Positions 35,199 through 47,026 of a DNA stretch of 64,000 nt are shown here, piece after piece. The position numbers were made by a program, and so were the translations under genes. The notes below the pieces were generated by a model, which was not told the origin of the DNA, did not search any database, and saw nothing but the letters and a program-made list of their open reading frames with translations. The stretch spans positions 33,451,000 to 33,514,999 of the forward strand of contig OY282607.1 in assembly GCA_958298945.1 (NCBI GenBank), given 5' to 3'. Position 1 is the first letter of the stretch; every line of letters starts with the position of its first letter. This DNA is from Atherix ibis. Taxonomy: Eukaryota; Arthropoda; Insecta; Diptera; Athericidae.

Positions 35199-36135
35199 AA
35201 GGGTTTTTAAATATGAAAATATATTGTTTTTTTTTTAAATAAAACAACAACAAAATTATTTTAAAGTATAATCAATGCAATTATGTTTTAAAATAAGCCT
35301 TTACTCCGTTACATAAGCAAATACGATGGTTCCAATTTTCGAACACCTTGTATAATAAGTCCGGACTTATTTCACGTATATGGTGACTATATAAAGCGGC
35401 ATCATTGGTTGCTAGTTTATTGATATAGACCAATGACTTCAAATAACCCTACAGGAAAAAGTCTAAACGTGTTAAATCACAACTTCTTGAAGGCCATTGC
35501 ACATCTGCGTTTCTTGAAATTATCCACTCGCCAAACTTTTCCCGCAATAAATCAATTGTTCCATGGGCTGTGTGATACGTAGCACCACCTTATTGAACAT
35601 ACATATTTGTTAAATCAATATCTTCTAATTCAGTCCATAAAAAGTTCACTATCGTCAATCTGTGCCGCTCACCATTGACATTAACGGCAACTCCTTCCCA
35701 GTATGCAAAAAATAAGTATTGATGATGCCACAGGTCCCATAAACCAACCAAACGGTCACTTCTTCAGGATATAAAGATTCCTCGTGAATAATTTATAGAT
35801 TGGAATCAGCCCAGTAACGAAAATTTTGTTTATTTACCGATCCAGAGGAAAATTTTGTTTATTTACCAGCATAAACAAAATAATTTTCAAGTTCATGGCA
35901 TTTGCTATAAATCAGCATAATTTTCAAGTTCACGGCATTTGCTATGATCCAACGGCTTCAATTATGGGGATATATATTTTGTAAGGATATAAGACCAAAT
36001 CCAACCATAAAATACGCCATTTTGTTGCGGCAGACAGTCCCAAATATTGAAAACGCTTTGAAATCGATATATTTGCGACTTCATCAACACTTGCCTGATC
36101 TTTGTATTACTGGCACGAGAGAACATTGTTTGAAG
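35199..36135 (-). mobile_element. DD41D mariner relic
   Basis: Minus-strand traces follow the order of the element at 42345-43627: the octapeptide-like region near 36000-36110, a HE..IIHEES-like piece near 35780, GTDRR-like residues near 35670, and then REKFGEWII (35520) with DVQWP and RSCDLT readings, and SPDLLYKVFENWNHRICLC (35370-35310). A possible left end GGGTTTTTAAATATGA at 35199 resembles GGGTTTTTCAATAAGA of that element. Several short duplications (35819-35948) disturb the middle. No intact frame. Confidence 0.65.
35819..35948. repeat. Two adjacent short direct duplications
   Basis: GAAAATTTTGTTTATTTACC occurs near 35819 and 35849; ATAATTTTCAAGTTCATGGC plus ATTTGCTAT occurs near 35880 and 35920 with one mismatch. 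They lie within the DD41D relic. Confidence 0.85.
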
Positions 36136-36883
36136 AAAGATTGAGTTAAAAAAAAGAAGGTGGCCCCCAAATAAGCAAGGCCATGCATGGGAACTTCATA
36201 GAAGGTTCCATGATCCGATGACGCTTCGTTGAATCAACCATAAAACCGGAAAATGCCCCTACACATATGTACATACGATCGAACACGTGCATACAAGGTC
36301 ACAAAATACAGCCCGTCTCATGACGCTACAATGAGAGATGATGGACAGGAATTGAGTGTTGGGCTGCTGAGCTTAGCAGTTATGTTAAATAATATATTGT
36401 GCTGTGCACTTTTGTGAATTCGTGCATATTTCTTGAAATTGTTGCCAGTTATACTAATAACACAAATCTAACGCCACCTAATTCAATCGCTAATAGAAAT
36501 ATCAAAGTTTCATTCGAATAATAATATTACTACAATATGGTGTGATACTATATGTTGAACATATAAAAAAAGAAATTATCAGAAAAGAAGATGTATAGTT
36601 TATAAGGACATTAAAACTCATGAAAACTAATACTCTTAATTGCCATTATTATTTTTATTAAACGAAATCGAGTCGAGTAAAAAAACTTATTCTGTGCACG
36701 TGTTGACTCGGGCATATGTAATTATTGCAACAACAAAAAAAATATTTTGACTTGCATTTGGGTGCATCATACATGTATGAGAAATATCCATTCCAAAGTT
36801 TATGAGAATTATTCATCGTCTATCATCCGTCTCCAAATCATTACCGCGTCATTTAAAAAAAAAAATACTCTAATTTACTGCAA
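36136..36883. other. Spacer, nothing recognised
   Basis: A mixed-composition stretch (36160-36380) with no recognisable protein, then AT-rich DNA up to the minisatellite. Confidence 0.5.
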
Positions 36884-37752
36884 CAGCAGAATTAGCAACA
36901 ACAACAGCAACAGCAGAATCAGCAACAACAATAGCAACGGCAGAATCAGCAACAACAACAGCAACAGCAGAATCAGCAACAACAACAGCAACAGCAAAAT
37001 CAGAAACAACAACAGCAACAGCAAAATCAGCAACAACAATAGCAATAGCAGAATCAGCAACAACAACAGCAACAGCAGAATCAGCAACAACAACAGCAAC
37101 AGCAGAATCAGAAACAACAACAGCAACAGCAAAATCAGCAACAACAACAGCAACAGCAGAATCAGAAACAACAACAGCAACAGCAAAATCAGCAACAACA
37201 ACAGCAATAGCAGAATCAGCAACAACAACAGAAAGAGCAGAAACAGCAACAACAACAGCAACAGCAGAATCAGCAACAACAACAGCAACAGCAGAATCAG
37301 CAACAACAACAGCAATAGCAGAATCAGCAACAACAACAGCAACAGCAGAATCAGCAACAACAACAGCAACAGCAGAACCAGAAACAACAAAAGCAACAGC
37401 AGAATCAGCAACAACAATAGCAATAGCAGAATCAGCAACACAACAGCAACAGCAGAATCAGCAACAACAACAGCATCAGCAAAATCAGCAACAACAACAG
37501 CAACAGCAGAATCAGCAACAACAATAGCAACGGCAGAATCAGCAACAACAACAGCAACAGCAGAATCAGCCACAACAACAGCAACAGCAAAATCAGCAAC
37601 AACAACAGCACTAGCAGAATCAGCCACAACAACAGAAAGAGCAGAATGAGCAACAACAACAGCAACAGCAGAATCAGCAACAACAACAGCAACACCAGAA
37701 TCAGCAACAACAACAGCAACATCAGAATCAGCAACAACAACAACAGCAGCAC
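36884..37752. repeat. 27-bp CAG/CAA-rich minisatellite, about 32 units
   Basis: The unit is AACAGCAGAATCAGCAACAA plus CAACAGC, repeated about 32 times from 36884 to 37752. Units vary at a few fixed positions: GAATCAG or AAATCAG, GCAACAAC or GAAACAAC, and CAG or TAG. One base is lost near 37440, shifting the phase. Because the unit is a multiple of three, long open frames exist on both strands (NSRISNNNS repeats on the plus strand, poly-Leu/Val on the minus), but these are products of the repeat. In the polyglutamine frame several CAG codons have become TAG, so it does not encode a glutamine-rich protein now. Confidence 0.95.
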
Positions 37753-37998
37753 ACGGCGTACCAGCGAAAGTTACCGCGCTTAGCTTATATAATTTGTGTT
37801 TCGCTGTGATAATCATTTTTACTTATTTTATATACGTTAAAGGTTATATTCATTTATAAAAGGAATTGTAAAATTTTATGTGAACTTCACTAATATTACT
37901 ATCGCATACTATTGTTTTATTAAAGTTATATTTTCTTTTGTAAATGCGAATAAAATATCGTTTATAAATATGCGAATTATTAGTTGCAGTGCCTTATA
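37753..37998. other. Short spacer
   Basis: AT-rich sequence between the minisatellite and the mariner end; nothing recognised. Confidence 0.5.
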
Positions 37999-38475
37999 CG
38001 AGGTCTGTTCAAAAAGTATCGCAAATTTTGAATTTCCGTGGGTTACGTATATTCGATTTTCGATTTTTTGTGGCGTTATGTCACTCTCACTTATGCCGAC
38101 AAGTTCGGCCATTTTGAACATTCAGTTAATTTTTGGCAGCTACTTTGCTTGCACGTGTTTTGGCTCGTCTTCGATTTTTGCCCATTCCAAAAAATGGATC
38201 AAAGAATCTGTTTCGGGAACAAGAAATAGTCACGGGTGCCAGATCTGGGGATTACAGTGGCTGCGGCATTATTACTGTGTTGTTTTTGGCCAAAAATTCG
38301 TGCACAAGCAACGATGCGTGAACAGGGGCGTTATCATGGTGCAAAAGCCAATTTTTGTTTTTCCACAAATCCGGCCGTTTCTGGTGGATTGCTTCACGCA
38401 ATTTGCACATAACTTGCAGGTAATATTTCTTATTAACCGCTCTATCCTGTGGCAAGAACTCATGATGCACCACGC
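37999..38475. mobile_element. Rearranged mariner: plus-strand 5' end joined to inverted 3' part
   Basis: From 37999 the plus strand shows the inverted end CGAGGTCTGTTCAAAAAGTA, the leader and the first transposase codons (MDQRIC, 38195). At about 38210 homology continues on the opposite strand: read backwards from 38475 it gives GVVHHEFLPQDRAVNKKYYL, LLHHDNAPVHASLLVHEFL (D2) and, with shifts, SPDLAP and DYFLFPK (D3), ending at the junction. The N-terminal half of the transposase after the first codons and the C-terminus are missing. The second aspartate is present here, unlike the copy at 50529. Confidence 0.85.
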
Positions 38476-41356
38476 CCCTACTTTCTATGGTAGGTAGCAG
38501 TAAATTTTGTTCTTTTTTTTTCATTTGTTATTCTGTCTCCCCTTTACTGCATTTTTTTTTTCTTCAATTCTTTCTTGAGTGTGGATGGGTTGAATGCGCG
38601 CCAAGGTTTTATTACTCTTTCATAGCTTTTTTTCTCTTCTTCTCTTAATTACCTGAACAAGAAAAATTTAACCGAATTATTTATAATGCTAATAAAAATG
38701 AGCATTTTTTTTGTTGTAATTTTTAATTTATCTGGAATATAGAAAAATTAAGAATGAAACTTATTTGAAGTAAAATTGAAAACTTAAAAAAAAATTTCAA
38801 ACTGGTTTAAAAATAGTAGAAAGTAAGTCACAAAAATTGATTTTTAGAAATAGTATTATGTCTTAGGATGTGGTAAGAGAGATCAACGTCGTATATACAA
38901 TAGGGGCACTTCAAATTTATTTGGTCGCGGAGTGCCATAGGGTAGATTTGGAAATAGTCCATGGAGAGAAGGATATGCCAGGGTAAGTCTCTCCCACCAA
39001 TTTCGACGGTTTTTCCTACTTGTCTTTGGTTTTGGGCTCTTATTTTTATTTTTATTTTGAAAAAAAGAATTATATGTTCCTAATTTTTTTTTATATATTT
39101 GTGATCCACATTAACCCAAGTTTTATACCTTTCCGCTCAATCCCTATTCCTTCCCCTTTTGTCCATGATTTTTTTTTAGTTTTTTTTTATTAGTTTTTGC
39201 CATTCTTTCCACTTTCAAAGGAATTTTTATTTTTTATTCTAATATTAATACCTTTCCGTCCTTTTCAATACCCAAAAATACTAAGTATTTTTTTTACAAC
39301 CATAATATATTGTATCCTATAAGTTATGGAAAAGCCCAATTTCCTTAGCTTAAGCAAAATAACACAGAATAAGGTGTACGTATAGTCTGTCGAACACTTT
39401 AATGAATTTGGTATAAATACGATCAGTTTGCACGCCTTTTAAGAAGTTTGAAGTAGTAAGAGATGTATTTTTGAAACTTTTTAATTACAATAATTTAAAT
39501 ATAATATTTTCAAAATAGTTTTCTTTGAAACACTTGATTTGGAAACTTGAAATGAACTTTAATAAATTATATTGCATTTAAAACGTAAACAAAAATAAAA
39601 TAATTAAAATAAATTTAAGAATTAAAAATTATCAAAATATCCTTTCATATAAAATTAATTAAATAAAAATTTAATATATTTTCAATCAGTATTATCATAT
39701 TTTTTATTAATATTTTCTTAGTCAAATTTATAAAAATCAAATTGCAAATGACTTTTAAAATCTGAACATGAATCCTAGAAAAATAGATTCAGTTTAAAAA
39801 TACATGAGTGGATAAAATATTTATTCATAATTTTCCGTGCTCCATATATTTTTCTATGTTATAATTTTTATATGAGACTAAAAATCCAAATCTATGATTC
39901 TTTATACATGCATTACAAAAAAAGAACTTTAATGTATATTTAAATATTTATAATGAAACCAGATATCATGTGATGATCATAAATCCCAAACTCAATGAAA
40001 ACAACTACAAATGCTTCTGCATATTAAAAAAAACCTTCCATTAAACCAAACTTAACTGAATTATTTGCTAAACATGGAAATGTATTTTTAATTGTTGCTC
40101 AAATAATAATGAATAATCATCAATGTTATAGATACAAGTAACATAAGTAGCTTTTACTCATGCATTTTCTATTACATTTTATAATGCGGAAACTGAATAT
40201 AATTTTTATTTCGAGGAGTTTTTTTTCGGAATTCTTTTTACAAAACAACGTTCTATTATTTATTTATGCACCACATGAATTAGTGTCCATGTGTTACGAA
40301 ATTAGAGCATACATACCATATACGATTTTATTATCAGTTTAGATTGATGTTTGTTTATAGAAATTACCTATTTAATTTTATTACCTTAATTACACGAGCA
40401 CACATGAGTCTACATTTTAAATAGCAAATAAATTTTCCCTAAGTGAATGATATTACATAAATTCAGAAATTGCTAGCATCATATTATTTTCTTTAGGTAA
40501 ATTTAATTTGGTTTTATTTTATTAGAATTTGTGCATAATATTAATCAAAAGCACTCTATTAAATATATTTGTTTATATTTTTTTTATGGGTAGTTAATGG
40601 TTAATTGGAAGGATGTTCAAAATTCTAATTATCTGAAGTGCAAATTGCAAATTTATTTTGTTGTGTAAATTAAAAAATATTGCATTGCTTGCCCTTTGTA
40701 TATTTGATTCTTTATCATAGCAATAATTACCATGATTATTTTGTGTCAATTTTAACACACATTTTAAACATATATGAAATTATTAAAATATATAAAAAAA
40801 AGTCAACTAATCGAAGAAAATATACAGGCTTTTTTCTATATTATATACTTCGAACATATGGAACTAATGGTACCAACTTACACTAATCTACTATACTCGT
40901 ATATTTAATAGGCTCGAAAGCATTTTTCCATTTTGTTTTTATTTCCTCACAAAGATTTTACTAAATTTAGAGCCGTTTTTCTTAGGCTACCATATCTTCT
41001 CAATCTCACGCGCTTGACTCATTGTAGTGTAAAATTTTCAGACACCAAAAATATCTTCCTTGAGCTCAACCATCCTAAGAACGATCCCGCTGTGTGATAT
41101 TGGGATGTAGTCTTAAAATTATTAAGCAATTTTTTTTAAAGTTTAAGCCTTATCATGCCTTTGTAACTAGTATAACAAATAGTATTTTGTCTGGTTTATA
41201 CCTTCGATTTCCATCTTTTAAAGTCCTCTGTCCTTTTAAAGATAAATTAATATCTAATTATAAACTTGTGCTAATTTATTTTAATACGACCTGATAATTT
41301 GTCCGAGTGTGAAAATACGACATGGAATGGCATCAAAACCATAATGTATTTATATA
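38476..41356. other. AT-rich spacer with one unclassified patch
   Basis: Mostly AT-rich. The patch 38880-39010 is more balanced; its minus strand reads LKCPYCIYDVDLSYHIL, which resembles the C-x2-C...H motif at the end of LINE proteins, but nothing else supports this. Open stretches at 40160, 40680 and 41094 show no motifs. Confidence 0.5.
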
Positions 41357-42119
41357 CAGGGTGCTTTTTATATTCCAGGTTGATTTTGTTTAGCCGCCAT
41401 TTTGTTTTGAATAATATATGTTTATTGATATATGACAGTCGTAAAGAGTGGTCAATAACAATTTATAATAGACTATTTAGCACTGCAGTTACATGTTGAA
41501 ATGATTAAAACGTTTTATTTAAATAATTGTTTAATTGTGAATACGTAGATAAAATTACGTAACTTTTTTGCTGTTATACGTAATCATATTCCGTTTTTGG
41601 TGTTAATCATATGCAATGAATAGTTTTAAAAATATGCATACACTGGGAGATAAAGCGAAGACTGAGCGATAATTAAGCCAACGTACACCTGAAAAGATTG
41701 ATACCATGAGGCAGAGTGTTGGTAAATTTCCAGGTACCTCTCATCGACGCCGTGCAAAAGAATTGGGAATATTTCCATCACTTTTGTTAAAAATTCTCAA
41801 AAAATATTTGCTTTTTTACCCGTATCAAATTGACTTGACACAACAGCTATACAGGTAAATAACTATTAACCGCGGCTAGACTGGAGTGCTCGAAAATTTA
41901 CAGCTCGGTATAGACGACCACCATTTTTGGCAAAAAACATTATGAGCGACGAGGCACACATCGAGTTGGCTGGATTTGTTAATGAACAGAAATACCGCTT
42001 TTAGGGCATTAAAAACCCTCAACTGATACATCAAAGACCACTACATCCTCGTGGAATAACTATATGATATAGTGGTCATTGGACCATATTTCTTTGAGAA
42101 TACTGGAGGCAATACTGTA

Positions 42120-42226
42120 ACAGTTACTTGTGGTGGAAAAACTTTCTTCTACTCGAATTGGATCAATTAGGTGACCTTTTTGATCCAATTCGAGTAGAAG
42201 AAAGTTTTTCCATCACAAGTAACTGT
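42120..42226. repeat. Long near-perfect inverted repeat, 46-nt arms
   Basis: The arm ACAGTTACTTGTGGTGGAAA... (42120-42165) is complementary to 42181-42226 with a single mismatch; the loop is 15 bases. It lies in the outer DD41D relic between the first catalytic motif and WPPRS. A transcript would form a pre-miRNA-sized stem. Confidence 0.97.
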
Positions 42227-42344
42227 GATAAGCAAACTTTGAGACGAATTTTTCCCGGCCGAATAATGTCAAAAAGAGGTGATATCGACTGGCCCCCACG
42301 ATCCCATGATTTAAACCCTCCTTATTTCTTCGTATGTAAGTAAT

Positions 42345-43627
42345 GGGTTTTCGAATAAGAGTGATATGATTTCTTTTCAAAAATAACCACACCAATTGTT
42401 AAGGAAATTCAACTGTTTTTTATTTAATGTGAAGTACAATCGCTGCAATTAAGTTCTGAATAAAACGTCATTCAAATGGCTCCCATGACTTCTTTTGCAG
42501 GAACGAATTTGATGAACCCAATTTTCGAGCACTTTTTCCACTAAATCAAGTAGTACGTCATGAATATCACGTTCAATATTGACTTCTAAAGCTTGAAGAG
42601 AGCTTGGTTTATTGCTAAAGACCAATTACTTCAAATAACCCCACAAGAATGGTGTTAAATCACAACTTTTTGGAGGCCATGCAATGTCACAATTTCTTGA
42701 AATTATCGAATTTCCAAAACTTTTCTCGCAACAATTCGCTTGTTGCACGTGCTATGTGGCACGTAGCCCCGTTTTATTGGAACCAGATGTTGTCAAGATC
42801 AACTTCTTCCAATTTCGGCCATAAAAAGTTGGTTATCATCGATCTATACCATTGACAGTAACGGTGTTACTAGCTTCATTTCGAAAGAAGTGCGGACCGA
42901 TGATTCCACCACACCAAAAACCACACCAAACTGTCAATTTAGGTGAATGTAATGGGTGTTCATGAATAATTTGTGGATTTTCTTCGCACCAGAATCGACA
43001 GTTTAGTTTATTTATCGCACCACTCAGATGAAAGTGAGCCTCATCGGAGAGGATGATTTTCTTTAAAAAAATCGTTATCGTTTTCAAGTTGTTCCAAGAC
43101 AAAATCATCAAATTCACGACGTTTACGATGGTCCAATGGCTTCAGTTCTTGAGTGATAACAATTTTATACGAATGCAAGCCCAAATCCTTTCTCAAAATC
43201 GGCCAGGTTGTGGTTTGAGACAGTCCCAATTCTTGAGAACGTCTTGGAATCGACAAATTGCGGTCTTCATAAACGCTTCCCTGAACGGCAGCAATATTTT
43301 CATTACTTCGAGCGGTTCTTTGTCTTGTTGGCACTTGAACATTATGTAAAGAAAATGTACGCTCGAAATTTTTAACGATTCGACGAATAGCGAGCACAGT
43401 TGGACGATTATTACGACCATAAAATGGCAAAAGCGCATGAAAAGTTGCAATTGGAGAACGAATATTTTGATAATAAAATTGAATAATTTCTAAACGTTGT
43501 TCTTTCGTATATCTCCCCAGAATGAAATTGTAAACATTACTGAAGACAATGAAAAATTACAGATCATGACATATTACAAATGACCGAAACGTCACTTAGA
43601 AATCATATCACTCTTATTGAAAAACCC
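42345..43627 (-). mobile_element. Inner DD41D mariner, 1.28 kb
   Basis: Inverted ends GGGTTTTCGAATAAGAGTGA (42345) and, reversed, GGGTTTTTCAATAAGAGTGA (43627 downward). The minus-strand transposase is readable almost throughout: RNNRPTVLAIRRIVKNFE and RSNENIAAVQGSV (43430-43280), RRSQELGLSQTT, then ILSDEAHFHLSGAINK (43055; D1 present), FWCEENPQIIHEHPLHSPK, GGIIGPHFF, TVTVNG. After 42836 it decays: the second motif reads FQ, stop, NGATCH with D changed to N, and there are stops at the WPPRS region. The C-terminus KRSHGSHLNDVLFRT is visible near 42480. It inserted between WPPRS and GYLKD of the outer element. Confidence 0.88.
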
Positions 43628-44149
43628 TACATGTACTTGAAAGAAAACATGTACACTAACAAACCAACAACAACCTCGATACTTAAGGATAACATTCGAA
43701 ACGAAATTGCTGAAGCCTGTGAAATTATTATGAAAAATGTCGGCCAGAGACGGGCATTTGACCGACATCATATTCCATACATAATGCTAAAGACCATATA
43801 ATCGATCAATAAAATATAAATTATAAAATTGTATTTCATTTAAAAGTTATTAAAAGAAAACTTCACCCTGGAACATAAAATACATCCTGTATATAAATAT
43901 TGTAGTATCCCGATTGTCTATAGTTACGTTTTATCGAGACTCAAAAACGGTCATAATATTAATGCCTTCAATGTTTCTAGCCAACTAACTCAGCTGTCGC
44001 TACCGCACACTACCGCACCGCTCTAATGGGATATCTCTTTTGGTTGCTTATATAGTAAAGTGTTGCCATAATAGTGAGAAAAAAAACTACTAAAATAATT
44101 AAATTTTATCAAAAAAAATGTTTTCTAAAATTGTCTGCCATTAAAATAA

Positions 44150-44570
44150 TTATATCGGGCATGTGGCTACGTCGGTGATTTTGGAAGAATCTCATCCGAT
44201 CACTCCAATTTTTAACGGTTTTTTTTTTAGAAAATTAGGTTTTATCCCCGCTATAAAAAGGCGTCAATTGACGCCTATTTATAGCGGTAGATAAATCTTG
44301 ATTTTAATCGTCTCTTCAATGAATCAATGATTTCGTTAGTCGTATGGGCAGTAATTCTGTCATATGCGTCTATGTGGTGTCACTCCGACAGCAAAAATTT
44401 TGCTTGGTAAAATGATTAAATCCACAATCAACCTCAAATTTTTTCAACAAATCACATGAATTGGCGACTCATTGGCAATGTTAATTTGGATTATACGGAA
44501 ACAATATTCAAGTACTAGTTTATGTAGTAAAAATTACAAAATATATCGAGTAGAAAATACAGATAACCGT
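44150..44570 (-). pseudogene. DD41D mariner C-terminal relic with hairpin
   Basis: Minus-strand reading NWSDRMRFFQNHRRSHMPDI (44205-44155) is the typical DD41D C-terminus (NW..R...C..GGHMPDI.F). Upstream, TTNEIIDSLKRRLKSRFIYR (44345-44290) matches the segment before it. A palindrome at 44241-44294 separates the two blocks. Confidence 0.7.
44241..44294. repeat. Palindrome, 27-nt arms without loop
   Basis: The core CCGCTATAAAAAGGCGTCAA (44248-44267) is followed directly by its complement (44268-44287) with one mismatch; flanking TTTATC...GATAAA extends the arms to about 27 nt with two more mismatches. Confidence 0.93.
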
Positions 44571-45604
44571 TAACCCTCCCAGAATTTCTATCACACCATT
44601 TATTGTGTAAAAATATAATATTGAAAAAGTTCTTTAATTCGAACAAAAATAATTTGGCTAAAATGTTCTAATGAAATTTTTACTAAACATTTTATTATAT
44701 AATACAATATAATATAAAATGATAATCTAAAACAATAAAATTTTGCAAAGTTTTATAAAATTCTATTATTTCAAAGTTCTTGCGTACAATATAAATTGAT
44801 CCAAATCCAATATCAAATCAATTACATTTTACTTTATGCCTTAAAAGCAAATATTAAAATGTGCTACGATTTCTGGATAGTACTATTTGGTTCGATGTTC
44901 GCATAAGCTTTGGAAAGGAAACAATTGTCTAAGTGCTCTCCAAAAAGTGATTTTCTTGCCTCAATGAACACTTGGCAAGTTTCAAAAGCCGGAAAACTTT
45001 GAATCAAAAGTTATCCAACGTGATCACTAGAATTACAATAAGCCCAGCATTAAAAATTATTTTTGTTCGCCCTTTTTTTGAAATCCTCAATTCCCTAACG
45101 TAATTTTTTTTCCTTAGCAATGTCTTTTTTTTTTACTCCAAACAAAATGTATTCAAACTTTTTCAATGTCATTTTCTCAAAACTTTCGATCTAGAATGGA
45201 AAATAAAATATGGAGCAGTAAAATCTAATATAAGAAATACGTTTATTCTTTTTATTTAATTTTCCTTCGTTTTTTTTCTTTCTGCAATGTATAAGAAATG
45301 TATAAAGTTAAAAACCTATTTAGAACTTTTTAATTGACTTTTTAGGTTATTTAATGCATTTTCTTATATATATTTAGTATATAAATAAAGGATAAATATT
45401 GTAAACCGAAGCTACATAATATATACGAGTATATATATAAATATTGTAAATATTATGTTTTATTTAACACAAAAAAGCACTATTAAATTAATGTAATACT
45501 ATTTCTTCTTTTTAAATAATGCTACCCTCTTACAATAAACGAGAAGAGGCAGACAAGTATTAAGACGGATTTTTTAAATAATATCATTTTAATTTTATAC
45601 ATCA
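44571..45604. other. AT-rich spacer, nothing recognised
   Basis: AT-rich DNA; no motif seen. Confidence 0.55.
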
Positions 45605-46090
45605 ATATTACACTGATCAAAGTAGTTCCTTTTAGCAGGTATACATCGTCAGAGGCATTGTTTGCACATTTTTAGTAGCAGTGCTGAAAGACTTCAACTA
45701 GAATACTCCTTTGAATATTATCTTGATATTGGGAAACAAATAAAAGTTACACGAATAACGATAAGGTGAATATGGAATAGCCATTTGACTGCGATGTCCG
45801 GTCTGACGTTTCGCATTTTCATAAATTTTCTATGTCGTAGGACTTCCTGAGCGAAGTTCGCCTTCCACTGCTTCTCAGCCCATTTAACATACTTTGTGTC
45901 ACCAGTATGTTCATGTTCCCAATGAGTTTTTTGTAACTTTTCGTTAGTCGCTCCGAATATCGGTGCCGCATTTGTCGTAATGCACTAAAAAAACACAAAT
46001 TCACTTATCACAATCTATTCGGTCACGTTACAGGACGAAGTTGAAATTTTCGAGGCATAAGCTATATGAATGTGGAAGTCTACTATGTTG
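45605..46090 (-). mobile_element. Mariner relic (VIxINEFL-KKG family)
   Basis: On the minus strand YSPYRYSCNFYLFPNIKIIF (45775-45700) matches the third catalytic motif (YSPDLAPCDFFLFPKIK) with both aspartates changed. The leader near 46050 (GTTGAAATTTTCGAGG reversed context) resembles the other copies. The 3' phrase AGTGCTGAAAG.CTTCA is shared with 52038 and, reversed, with 56540. Confidence 0.55.
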
Positions 46091-46782
46091 GTTTGATAAA
46101 AATTAATTCGAAGAAATAAAGAATTTTCAGGCCTTATAATAAATAAAATAAAGAAAATAGTTTAAAATTTACTATTGTTCTTACAAAATACCTTTTTTTT
46201 AATTAAAAAATTTAAAAATTTTTAATTAGTAATTCAGATTCTTGTAAGTAAAAATAAACATTATCAGACTATAATAACGATTTTGATTATTTGTTTATTA
46301 AAAATTTGATAAAGTTGAGTTTTCTTAAAAATGAATTTTGCGTTATCACAAAAGAAATATCATAAAATCTTTTGGTATGAAAAAATTTATCTTTTATCAA
46401 GATATTAAGGCATCATAGAAAAATTTATTTATAAAAGATTTTCATTGTAACCATTTTATTTTTTAAAGAATAGCTAATGAAGCCTAAAAAAATAAGAAAC
46501 GATAAAAATATTGCGTAGTTCAATTTTTTTAAATAAATTATATACGTGTACATATTATACACATATAATATTCGAAAAAATACATTTGTTTAAAAGAAAA
46601 CATCTTCGCTATGTTAAATCTAAAAGAATAGAAAATTTATAAATAGACAATCAATATTCTGTAAATGCAAATCATAAAATATGAGATTCTGAGAATTCAA
46701 AATAAATTTTATTTTGAAACTTTGAATTCAACAAAATATTATTTTTAATCATATATCTTAATGGCAATACCATATTATAAGA
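46091..46782. other. AT-rich spacer, nothing recognised
   Basis: AT-rich DNA with no recognised feature. Confidence 0.55.
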
Positions 46783-47026
46783 CAGTGAAGCACAATACCT
46801 AGGACTGAACTTAGATAAACCCACATACAGACTTAAAAAAATAACTAAATAGACAATACTGCTAACTACTTAAACTTTTAGAAAAAACGCTCTAAAATTA
46901 CGTTTAACAGGAAAGTATTTTTATACAATGCTCTATTGAAACCTATATGGACTTGCGGACTCGACCTCTGGCCTTCTAACCCCCCCGAAAACCTGGTTAT
47001 TTCCAGTTATATTATTCAGCGGGTGG
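46783..47026 (+). pseudogene. Jockey-like LINE reverse-transcriptase scrap
   Basis: Readings LGLNLDKPTYRLKK (46797; cf. YLGLHLDRRLTWKKH) and FLYNALLKPIWTCGLDLWPS (46920; cf. LLYKAILKPIWTYGIQLWG) are the thumb region of Jockey-clade reverse transcriptases. At 47026 it is joined to a mariner relic in opposite orientation. Confidence 0.75.

Larger units (their letters stand above)
41357..43889 (+). mobile_element. DD41D mariner containing a second DD41D mariner
   Basis: The ends are CAGGGTGCTTTTTATATTCC (41357) and, reversed, CAGGATGTATTTTATGTTCC (43889 downward), each beside TA; the same ends bound 903-2040. The plus-strand transposase relic shows SHRRRAKELGI (41740), MSDEAHIELAG (41944; first aspartate present), DIDWPPRSHDLNP (42280), and, after the inner element, MYLKENMYTNKPTTTSILKD (43631) with NIRNEIAEACE. 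Without the inner element (42345-43627) it is about 1.25 kb. A 107-base hairpin (42120-42226) replaces the region of the second aspartate. Inactive. Confidence 0.88.

Noticed and set aside
36884..37752. Regularly spaced repeats that could suggest a CRISPR array
   Set aside because: The units are contiguous with no unique spacers, and the context is an animal genome.
36747..37816. Two roughly 300-codon open frames on opposite strands
   Set aside because: Both are by-products of a 27-bp repeat with a unit length divisible by three; composition is pure repeat and the frame slips at about 37440.
38880..39010. Minus-strand LKCPYCIYDVDLSYHIL as a LINE zinc motif
   Set aside because: Suggestive, but one short match without any neighbouring RT or RNase H sequence.
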